Shown: piece by piece, positions 6,070 through 13,197 of the stretch | How positions within the stretch are numbered: position 1 is the first letter of the stretch | Layout of the letters: every line of letters begins with the position of its first letter | Origin: an uncultured Lachnospiraceae bacterium | GTDB lineage: Bacteria > Bacillota > Clostridia > Lachnospirales > Lachnospiraceae | Assembly: GCA_910587085.1 (NCBI GenBank) | Contig: CAJUMC010000040.1 | Span: forward strand, 8,098 to 28,791 | Reading direction: 5' to 3' | DNA: 20,694 nucleotides | The notes under the pieces: model-generated | The model's input: only the letters and a program-made list of their open reading frames with translations | Told to the model about the DNA's origin: nothing | The model's database searches: none | Made by a program: the position numbers and the translations under genes

Positions 6070-8361
6070 ATGACAAACAAACAAAAAAGAAATGAAAATA
6101 TGAAAGCGGGCTGTTATTCCAACCGGGAGCTTTCCTGGCTGAAATTTAACGGACGGGTTTTGGAGGAGGCGGCGGATGAAAGCGTTCCGCTCTGCGAGAG
6201 GCTGTCTTTTGCTTCGATCTTCCAGAGCAATCTGGATGAATTTTTCATGGTGCGGGTGGGCACGCTTCATGATCAGATGCTGTTTTCGCCGAAGCTGAGG
6301 GAAAACAAAACAAAAATGAACGCGGAGGAGCAGATTGCCGCAATTTTAAAGGAAAGCCGGGAACTGTGCCGGAAAAAGGACGAGATTTATTTCGGGCTGA
6401 TGGAGGAGCTGCAGAAAAAGGGCGGCGTGGAGCTGATTAACTTTGCGCGGCTGTCCGAGGAGGACGCGGTTTATCTGGAGGAGTATTTCTATTCGGAGAT
6501 CCGCCCGCTTATCTCGCCGCAGGTGGTCGGAAAGCGTCAGCCGTTCCCATTTCTGAAGAACCGGGAAATTTATGCCGTGGTAGATCTGGATTCGAAGGGG
6601 AGCGGGAAGATCGGCATTATTCCGTGCAACAACGGGCTGTTTGACAGGCTGATCCGGCTCAAAACCGATTCGAACCGTTTTATGCTGGTCGAGGAGCTGA
6701 TTCTGCATTTTGTTCCTCAGATATTTGACCATTATAAAATCCGGTCCAAGTCGCTGCTGCGCGTTGTGCGCAACGCGGATCTGGAGACCGGGGAGGAAAA
6801 TATTCTGGACGAAACGGCGAAGGAGGAGCATGAAGCGGATTACCGCGAAGCGATGGTTGAGCTGCTCAAGCGCCGGAAAAAGCTATGCGCCGTGCGGGCG
6901 GAGCTCAGCCGCAGCATTGACGATGAGGTGGTGGAAAAGCTCTGTGAGTATCTGGATCTGAAGAGAGAACAGGTATTTTATACCGAGTCCCCGCTGGATC
7001 TGTCGTTTGTGTTTCCGCTTCAGGACTGCCTGCGGTCAAAGCCGGAGCTGTTTTATGAAAAACGCGTGCCGCAGAAGAGCGCAATGATCCGGGACGATGC
7101 GCCGATGATGGAGCAGATTGCAAAAAGGGATATTCTGCTCAGCTATCCTTATGAGAGCATCCAGCCGTTTCTGCGCCTGCTGAACGAGGCGGCCGGGGAT
7201 CCGGAGGTGGTGTCAGTCAAAATGACGCTGTACCGCGTGGCGCGCTACAGCAAGGTTGTGGAGGCGCTGATCAAGGCGGCGGAAAACGGCAAGGAGGTTG
7301 TCGTTCTGGTGGAGCTGCGCGCGCGTTTTGACGAGGAAAACAATATCGAGTGGTCAAGGCGGCTTGAGGAGGCCGGCTGCCGTATTATTTACGGGCTGGA
7401 CGGGCTGAAGGTGCATTCGAAGCTCTGCCTGATTACCCGGAAAACAAAAAAGAAAATTCAGTATATCACGCAGATCGGCACCGGCAATTACAATGAAAAA
7501 ACTTCGACGCTCTACACGGATTATTCGCTGATGACGGCCTCCACCGATATCGGGCTCGAGGCACTTATGGTATTTAACGCGCTGTCGCTGGGCGAGCTCT
7601 GCGAGCCGACGAAGCATCTTATGGTAGCGCCGAACGGTCTGCAGCAGGGTGTGCTGCGCTATATGGACGAGGAAATTGCCGCTGTAAAAAAAGGCGGACG
7701 GGGCTATATCGGCGCGAAGCTGAATTCCCTCACCGATAAGGTGCTGATCGAAAAGCTGATCGAGGCCTCGCAGGCCGGTGTAAAGATTGAGCTTGTCGTG
7801 CGCGGTATATGCTGCCTGAATCCTGGAATTAAAGGCTTTACAGATAATATTACGATTGTAAGTATTGTTGGCCGGTTTCTTGAGCACGCCAGAATCTATA
7901 TCTTCGGAACGGGGAAGCGGCAGAAGCTGTATATTTCCTCCGCGGATTTTATGACCAGAAATACAATGCACCGCATCGAGGTGGCAGTACGTGTTGAATC
8001 CGATCCGCTGCGCCGCCGCATCAGCCAGATGTTCGGCAGGATGCTGGCTGACAATGTGAAAGGACGGCTGATGAAGCCGGACGGCACATACACCCGGCGC
8101 CAGGCACGCAAAAACCCGATGAATTCGCAGGAATTTTTCTACGAGCAGGCATACCGGGCTGCGGAGGAAGCAGAACTGGAAAGAAAGCAGAAGGCGGAGA
8201 AGAATTCGGGAAAGAAGCAGGCAGAAAAGGCGGAAAAGGCGGGCAGGACAGGCGAGAAAAAACAGGCGGCGAAGACCGGCAAGCCGGCAGAGAAAACTGC
8301 AGGTGCGGCCCGGAAGAAGAAGCCGGAAAAGGCGGAAAAATCCGGGAAGGCAGAAGGTTAA
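6070..8361 (+). CDS. ppk: Polyphosphate kinase 1
   Basis: 763 aa. It reversibly polymerises the ATP gamma-phosphate into inorganic polyphosphate. The N domain begins with SNRELSWLKFNGRVLEEA, and the head and two catalytic PLD-like domains follow. LKVHSKLCLI contains His449, the equivalent of the autophosphorylated His. IGTGNYNEKTSTLYTDYSL and SSADFMTRNTMHRIEVAV (His634) are the other active-site motifs. The core ends near residue 697. A tail of about 66 residues made of Lys, Glu, Ala and Gly follows, which ordinary Ppk lacks. The last codons of the tail and the stop lie in an 89-bp tandem repeat. A second in-frame ATG at 6100 is a possible start; SD support is weak for both. Confidence 0.96.
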   Translation: MTNKQKRNENMKAGCYSNRELSWLKFNGRVLEEAADESVPLCERLSFASIFQSNLDEFFMVRVGTLHDQMLFSPKLRENKTKMNAEEQIAAILKESRELCRKKDEIYFGLMEELQKKGGVELINFARLSEEDAVYLEEYFYSEIRPLISPQVVGKRQPFPFLKNREIYAVVDLDSKGSGKIGIIPCNNGLFDRLIRLKTDSNRFMLVEELILHFVPQIFDHYKIRSKSLLRVVRNADLETGEENILDETAKEEHEADYREAMVELLKRRKKLCAVRAELSRSIDDEVVEKLCEYLDLKREQVFYTESPLDLSFVFPLQDCLRSKPELFYEKRVPQKSAMIRDDAPMMEQIAKRDILLSYPYESIQPFLRLLNEAAGDPEVVSVKMTLYRVARYSKVVEALIKAAENGKEVVVLVELRARFDEENNIEWSRRLEEAGCRIIYGLDGLKVHSKLCLITRKTKKKIQYITQIGTGNYNEKTSTLYTDYSLMTASTDIGLEALMVFNALSLGELCEPTKHLMVAPNGLQQGVLRYMDEEIAAVKKGGRGYIGAKLNSLTDKVLIEKLIEASQAGVKIELVVRGICCLNPGIKGFTDNITIVSIVGRFLEHARIYIFGTGKRQKLYISSADFMTRNTMHRIEVAVRVESDPLRRRISQMFGRMLADNVKGRLMKPDGTYTRRQARKNPMNSQEFFYEQAYRAAEEAELERKQKAEKNSGKKQAEKAEKAGRTGEKKQAAKTGKPAEKTAGAARKKKPEKAEKSGKAEG

Positions 8362-8533
8362 AAGACTTGCGGGACAACCGGAAGCGCCGCCGGGAAGAAG
8401 TCAGAAAGAAGCCCGAAAGGGCGGAAAAGTCCGGGAGGGCAGAAGGTTAAAAGACTTGCGGGACAACTGGAAGTGTCGCCGGGAAGAAGTCAGAAAGGAG
8501 CCCGAAAGGGCGGAAAACCCCGGCAAGGCAGCC
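8331..8533. repeat. 89-bp tandem repeat spanning the ppk stop codon
   Basis: Two nearly identical 89-bp units (8331-8419 and 8420-8508) and a partial third (8509 to about 8533). Anchor strings give the period directly: GGCGGAAAA starts at 8331, 8420 and 8509, and AGAAGGTTAA at 8352 and 8441. The first unit begins in the coding sequence for the Ppk tail and includes the ppk TAA (8359-8361). The second repeats that stop context in non-coding DNA. Units differ by a few substitutions, for example AACCGGAAGCGCC versus AACTGGAAGTGTC. Confidence 0.95.
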
Positions 8534-8674
8534 GGGCAGGCCCGGAAACCTCACAGACATCGGGCAGAAAGACGCTTGAAACCAGCCCGGGCTAAAGACC
8601 CGGAAGCGGGGCTGCGGGAATGTCTGCAGATACAAAATGGGATTTACAAAAAATAAAAAGAGAGGTAAACAGAC
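8362..8674 (+). other. Intergenic region ppk-pfkA
   Basis: These 313 bp hold the rest of the 89-bp repeat array to about 8533. A small hairpin follows (CCGGG 8587-8591 with CCCGG 8599-8603, no T-run), then the pfkA leader. The open frame crossing the repeats (8303-8656) is low-complexity Lys/Arg/Glu and reads repeat DNA, so I do not call a gene. No convincing promoter is visible. Confidence 0.6.
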
Positions 8675-9748
8675 ATGAAAAGAATTGGTATGCTGACGAG
8701 CGGCGGCGATTGCCAGGCGCTGAACGCGACAATGCGCGGGGTGGCAAAGGGATTGTTCAACAATCTGGACAAGGTGGAGATTTACGGCTTTCTGGAGGGC
8801 TACAAGGGGCTGATGCACGGCAATTACAGAAAGATGTCGGAGAAGGATTTTTCCGGCATTCTAACGCGGGGTGGCACAATTCTCGGCACTTCAAGACAGC
8901 CGTTCAAGCAGATGCGTGTGATTGAGGATGGCTTCGACAAGGTAAAGGCCATGAAGGAAACCTATAAAAAGCTGGATCTGGACTGCCTGGTTGTTCTCGG
9001 AGGCAACGGTTCACTCAAATCCGCAAATATGCTGAGCGAGGAAGGGCTGAATGTCATCGGCCTGCCGAAAACCATTGATAACGATATCTGGGGAACGGAT
9101 GTAACATTCGGCTTTCAGAGTGCAGTGGAGATCGCGACGACGGCGGTCGACAATATCCACACCACCGCCGAGTCTCACGGCAGAGTGTTTATTCTGGAGC
9201 TGATGGGGCATAAGGTCGGCTGGGTAACACTCTATGCGGGCATTGCAGGCGGCGCGGATGTTCTGCTTATACCGGAGATACCTTATGATATCAAGGTGAT
9301 CTGCAAGGCGCTCAGAGAGCGTGAGAAGGCGGGTAAGAGCTTTTCCATAATTGCCGTGGCGGAGGGGGCTATTTCCAAGGAAACAGCGGCACTTTCCAAG
9401 AAGGAGAGGAAGGAAAAAATTGCCAATTCAAAATATCCGTCCGCTGCTTATGAGATTGCAGCGAAGATTACTGAGAAGACCGGTCAGGAGGTTCGCGTGA
9501 CCGTTCCGGGGCATACACAGCGCGGCGGCAGTCCGTGTCCTTACGACCGCGTACTTTCGAGCAGACTCGGCGCAATGGGCGCGAAGCTTGTCATCAACGA
9601 GGATTACGGCAAGCTGGTAGTAATGCGCAACGACGACGTAGTTGCGATCCCGCTGTCGGAAACCGCGGGCAAGCTGAAGTATGTTGATCCGGACGATGAT
9701 ATTATCGAGAGCGCGAGGATGCTCGGGATTTCGTTTGGGGATAAATAG
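8675..9748 (+). CDS. pfkA: 6-phosphofructokinase
   Basis: 357 aa. It phosphorylates fructose 6-phosphate in glycolysis. SGGDCQALNA (residues 9-18) is the phosphoryl-donor loop. GGNGS at 109-113 stands where E. coli PfkA has GGDGS, with Asn replacing the Mg-binding Asp103. PKTIDND at 131-137 contains the catalytic Asp135 and has Lys132 where E. coli has Gly124. GHTQRGGSP near 283 is the substrate site. Gly at the position of Gly104 fits ATP use, whereas Lys at 124 is typical of PPi-type enzymes; mixed Gly/Lys enzymes are generally ATP-dependent. Donor preference is therefore an inference. RBS GAGAGGT lies about 10 nt before ATG. No terminator separates it from the next gene 39 bp on. Confidence 0.92.
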   Translation: MKRIGMLTSGGDCQALNATMRGVAKGLFNNLDKVEIYGFLEGYKGLMHGNYRKMSEKDFSGILTRGGTILGTSRQPFKQMRVIEDGFDKVKAMKETYKKLDLDCLVVLGGNGSLKSANMLSEEGLNVIGLPKTIDNDIWGTDVTFGFQSAVEIATTAVDNIHTTAESHGRVFILELMGHKVGWVTLYAGIAGGADVLLIPEIPYDIKVICKALREREKAGKSFSIIAVAEGAISKETAALSKKERKEKIANSKYPSAAYEIAAKITEKTGQEVRVTVPGHTQRGGSPCPYDRVLSSRLGAMGAKLVINEDYGKLVVMRNDDVVAIPLSETAGKLKYVDPDDDIIESARMLGISFGDK

Positions 9749-9787
9749 GACAATAAGGAGCCCGGGCGGACGGCAAAGGAGGAATTA

Positions 9788-10225
9788 GTGTTGGGACAAT
9801 GCTTTTATGAGGCGGCGATACGACATTTTGTGGATGCTGGTATTCTGCTGAAGGAAGAGAGCGCTGATAATGCGGTATACTTGTTTGGAAATTCGGCAGA
9901 ATGTTGTTTGAAAAGTTTGATAGAAGTATATTGCAGCACAAGACGAGAACAAATTTTGAGGTATAAATACGGGCATCATATAGACGATTTAACAAATGAT
10001 TTGTTTGAGTTTATAACGAATTCTTCCGACGTGCCGTCTCTGGACCCCGTATTAGGATTAAAATTGCAGGCATTTCAGCTTCCCGGAGTTTTATCTTTTG
10101 AACATCCGCAACGGCGCTATGCCTGCAATGGAAAATTTACCCTGGCAGATGCGGAACAGTGCCAGAGGGCAACACAGTTTCTAATCAGAGAAATGATTAA
10201 GCAGCATCTGGATGGATATCTCTAG
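9788..10225 (+). CDS. HEPN-like domain protein
   Basis: 145 aa from GTG at 9788, with AAAGGAGGA at 9774-9782. The TTG codon directly after is an alternative start. The helical pattern YEAAIRHFVDAGILL, then AVYLFGNSAECCLKSLIE, matches the first helices of HEPN proteins. RYKYGHHIDDL supplies an R-x4-H / R-x5-H arrangement (Arg58, His63, His64) like the RX4-6H catalytic motif of HEPN ribonucleases. The family includes many toxin and antiphage effectors. It is the first gene of a three-gene cassette (32-bp gap, then a 4-bp ATGA overlap) and the most likely effector. Codon use is AT-richer than in pfkA. HEPN assignment is by pattern only; RNase activity is inferred. Confidence 0.65.
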   Translation: MLGQCFYEAAIRHFVDAGILLKEESADNAVYLFGNSAECCLKSLIEVYCSTRREQILRYKYGHHIDDLTNDLFEFITNSSDVPSLDPVLGLKLQAFQLPGVLSFEHPQRRYACNGKFTLADAEQCQRATQFLIREMIKQHLDGYL

Positions 10226-10257
10226 AAACATCGGAACGGCGGCAGTGAGGAGGAATT

Positions 10258-11595
10258 ATGGTGACATTCAATAATGAATTGGAAACAGCGCGCAGAAGTA
10301 TTTTGAATTGGTCAGAAATTGATGTGCTGGAGAAGGTGACCATAGTCAGAGATGTTTTCGGGAAACTTTCTTTTTTGTTTGACAGTACCTCTTTTCCGGA
10401 TGAACAGCAGCGTAATGATCTTGAGCTGCTTTTAAGCAGAAATTTACAAGGGTATTATTCCGGGAACACTTATTGGGAAAAGATGCCGAGCAAAGATAAG
10501 AAATATCTTGTTCCCGTTTTGGATCTGATGAAAGAGGAGAGCAGCGAATGGTATACGGAGCATGGTATTAAATTCTATTTATCCGAACGTCCTATTGCTA
10601 AAAAAGCATGGGTTTCTAGGAAAACCGATATTGATGCTGTGTGGCCTTATGAGGATGCGCTCCGAAGAGATAAGCCCAGAGTTATTACTTTCTATTCCTT
10701 TAAGGGAGGAATGGGACGGACAACCGCGCTCGCGGGTACTGCGCTGCAATTAGCCCGAAAAGGGAAAAATGTAATGATGATAGATATGGATATCGAAGCG
10801 CCGGGGCTTGCAACTTTGTTTTTTGAAGAAGAGCGTATACAGAACGGCGTATTGGATTATTTGCTGGAGCATCCTTTGAGCGTGCAATCGGATATTGCGG
10901 ATTATGTTCTTGATGTAACAGATTCCAGTCTTCTGGAAGAAAATGATGGAAGCCTGTTCATTATACCTGCTGGGAAAGTTGATGAAAACTACCTTCAGAA
11001 ACTGGCCAGAATTGACTATCAGGATCATCGGGAGGGGGCTTTGCGTACTTCACTGGGCACAATGCTGGAGGAACTTCGCAGCCGTTTTGCCGTGGACTAT
11101 ATTTTAATTGATGCTAGGGCGGGATTTCATGATATGGGCGGGATAGCGGTTGCTCAGCTGCCGCATGGCGCCGTATTGTTCGGCAACTCTTCTAGGCAGT
11201 CATGGGACGGCATAACACAGGTGATTCGCACAATTGCAGAGAGTCATAGTGAAAATATTCCGATTGTTATTGCAGACTGCATGTGTGAAAATAGTACATC
11301 ACCTTCTTTTTTGCAGGCAAAGGATCATTTTATCCAAAAAGCATATACGGTCTGTATAGAAAATTATTATACAGAGAATGATATGATTCCTGGTATAAAT
11401 GCTGAGAATGTTGCACATTCACCGGTATTTTTGCCCTATGATGCCTCTCTGCGTCAGGATATCACACTGTATTCGACCGGAAGTGCAGAGGAGGATGCAC
11501 GGGTAAGAGCTTTTACGGAACGTCTGACATCGGACGTTTATAAAGTTATAGTAGACAGAATACAGTCCTGGTTCGGCGAGGGAGATATTGTATGA
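10258..11595 (+). CDS. KGGMGR-variant ParA/MinD-like ATPase
   Basis: 445 aa. Residues 1-140 are a helical, charged region I do not recognise. From about 142 a deviant Walker A domain of the SIMIBI (ParA/MinD) class begins: FYSFKGGMGRTT with K149-G-G-M-G-R154-T-T. The signature lysine is kept, but the ordinary P-loop lysine is Arg. MMIDMDIEAPGL (D176, D178) is the switch I/Walker A' strand. YILIDARAGFHDMGG (D285) is the Walker B/switch II equivalent, and GNSSRQSWDGITQVI follows. Such KGGVGR-type proteins are known as a class, but their function is poorly defined. AGGAGG lies at 10249-10254. The stop overlaps the next start (ATGA), so translation is coupled. It probably acts as the regulatory or sensing NTPase of the cassette. 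Confidence 0.75.
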   Translation: MVTFNNELETARRSILNWSEIDVLEKVTIVRDVFGKLSFLFDSTSFPDEQQRNDLELLLSRNLQGYYSGNTYWEKMPSKDKKYLVPVLDLMKEESSEWYTEHGIKFYLSERPIAKKAWVSRKTDIDAVWPYEDALRRDKPRVITFYSFKGGMGRTTALAGTALQLARKGKNVMMIDMDIEAPGLATLFFEEERIQNGVLDYLLEHPLSVQSDIADYVLDVTDSSLLEENDGSLFIIPAGKVDENYLQKLARIDYQDHREGALRTSLGTMLEELRSRFAVDYILIDARAGFHDMGGIAVAQLPHGAVLFGNSSRQSWDGITQVIRTIAESHSENIPIVIADCMCENSTSPSFLQAKDHFIQKAYTVCIENYYTENDMIPGINAENVAHSPVFLPYDASLRQDITLYSTGSAEEDARVRAFTERLTSDVYKVIVDRIQSWFGEGDIV

Positions 11596-13097
11596 TAGTA
11601 GAAGATAAATTATCAATGTTGGAGTCTATTTCTAACATTGCACCCGAAAATGCTTCCGCAGAAGATGAGGATAATCTGTTCGCCAATTTTCTTCCACTGC
11701 GCAGTTACAGCAAATTGGCAGATCCAAAAGTATTTCTGATTACAGGAGGAAGAGGGGTCGGAAAATCTGAGTTATTTCATGTGTTGACTTCAAATGATGG
11801 TTTGGAGCATATTCTAAGTGAATCTGATAGAAAGCGATTTACCTGGCTTGATAAACCAATGTTTTTTTCAGGTTATCAGGCATCTGGAACGGAAAGTAAA
11901 AATTTTCCTCCTAAAAGTGTTTTTGACAAATATGCAAAAATGCAGGATGAAGAACAGATCACTTGTCTTTGGAGTGGATTATTATGTTCGGTACTTTTAA
12001 AAAACTTTGCTAAAGATATAGAATTTAGAAATTTAATAAGTGGTTTTTTAGGACAGGAGCAAAAGGAATATTTAGAAAAATATGGGAGCATGCCGGAACG
12101 GTGGATCAACTGGATGAAAAAGAACCCTGAAAAGTGGGAGGCTTTTTTTGACGCATGTGATAATTATTTTGAAAATAAAAAAAAGAAAGTATTTGTTATA
12201 TATGATGAATTGGATAGAATTTGTTCTGATTATAACAATCTTTTTCTTTATATTCGTAGTTTGCTGAGCTTTTGGTTTACACATAATAATCGATGGAATC
12301 ATTTAAAGACAAAAATCTTTCTGCGCAGTGATTTATATAATTCCAAAGCGCTGCACTTTGTAGATTCCTCTAAGATGCGGGCTTATCAGCTGGAATTGCG
12401 CTGGGATTCTCTTTCGCTTTATCGTCTTTTGGTAAAGCGGCTTGCAAACTGCGGAAATAAGCTGATGATCGAATATCTGAGTAGCATACCAAGCCTTTTG
12501 GAAATAAAAAAGGGGGTGCTGGGGTATTTGCCAGGAGATTCAGAAGAGGCTATGAAACAATTTGTAAATAAGCTTATTGGACAGTATATGGGAAAGGATC
12601 CAAAGAGAGGAATCAGCTACAGTTGGGTGCCAAACCATATACAGGATGCAAATGCCGAGGTTTCTCCGCGTCCTTTTCTGAAATGTTTTGTGTTTGCAGC
12701 AAAAGATCTTTGTTCTCATAGAGCCGATATTGAAAAATTGGAAGAGGAGCGGCTTATTTCTCCGACCATGCTGCAGGGAGCATTGGTAGAAGTTTCTATA
12801 GATCGAGTAAAAGAATTAGCTGAGGAAGAATATGGATGGCTGAATGTCTTGATTAGGAATATCAGAGGACAGTCCATGCTGATGGAGCGGTCAGAATTTC
12901 TGAAATTTCTTTCCATAAACAGCTGGCCGGAAGCAGAGCGAGGAACTTTACCTGGCTCAACCCCGGATGAATTGCTGGAAGCGCTGGAGAGTCTCGGAAT
13001 ATTTATTGAAACCGGGGATGGCCGGATAAATGCACCAGAAATTTATTTACACGGATTTGGACTGAAGCGGCGCGGCGGTATTAAGCGGCCGCACTGA
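11592..13097 (+). CDS. P-loop ATPase (resembling the Sll1717-type family)
   Basis: 501 aa. Walker A is GGRGVGKS at residues 52-59 (Lys58). Walker B is VFVIYDELDRI with D205-E206-L-D208. FLRSDLYN around Arg245 is a likely sensor/arginine element after an extended strand. The YDELDR arrangement recalls Sll1717-like and KAP-like ATPases found in conflict systems. The C-terminal third (about 330-500) contains SWPEAERGTLPGSTPDELLEAL, possibly a winged-helix-like tail. No membrane segments are seen. Translation is coupled to the upstream ATPase by a 4-bp overlap. The gene is the most AT-rich of the cassette and contains long runs of A, unlike flanking pfkA and the hydrogenase, consistent with horizontal acquisition. 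Function within the system is unknown. Confidence 0.65.
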   Translation: MIVEDKLSMLESISNIAPENASAEDEDNLFANFLPLRSYSKLADPKVFLITGGRGVGKSELFHVLTSNDGLEHILSESDRKRFTWLDKPMFFSGYQASGTESKNFPPKSVFDKYAKMQDEEQITCLWSGLLCSVLLKNFAKDIEFRNLISGFLGQEQKEYLEKYGSMPERWINWMKKNPEKWEAFFDACDNYFENKKKKVFVIYDELDRICSDYNNLFLYIRSLLSFWFTHNNRWNHLKTKIFLRSDLYNSKALHFVDSSKMRAYQLELRWDSLSLYRLLVKRLANCGNKLMIEYLSSIPSLLEIKKGVLGYLPGDSEEAMKQFVNKLIGQYMGKDPKRGISYSWVPNHIQDANAEVSPRPFLKCFVFAAKDLCSHRADIEKLEEERLISPTMLQGALVEVSIDRVKELAEEEYGWLNVLIRNIRGQSMLMERSEFLKFLSINSWPEAERGTLPGSTPDELLEALESLGIFIETGDGRINAPEIYLHGFGLKRRGGIKRPH

Positions 13098-13149
13098 AAG
13101 GCCAGAGATTAATCCTTGTTGTTAAAAGAAGCTTTTATCCGTTTATTTT

Positions 13150-13189
13150 CCTCCGTTTCCGCAGATACTATGAAAAAACGGAAGCGAGG
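13150..13189 (+). promoter_or_regulatory. Hairpin that can mask the hydrogenase ribosome binding site
   Basis: The 5' arm 13150-13161 (CCTCCGTTTCCG) pairs with 13179-13189 (CGGAAGCGAGG): 11 pairs with one G-U and one bulged C, and a 17-nt A-rich loop. The 3' arm contains GCGAGG, part of the only Shine-Dalgarno before the ATG at 13198. No T-run follows, so it is not a terminator. Confidence 0.5.
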
Positions 13190-13197
13190 ATTTGCGG

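Noticed and set aside
8303..8656. Open frame of 117 codons after ppk
   Set aside because: It overlaps the ppk tail and reads through the 89-bp repeats, giving repeated Arg/Lys/Glu text with no RBS or domain.
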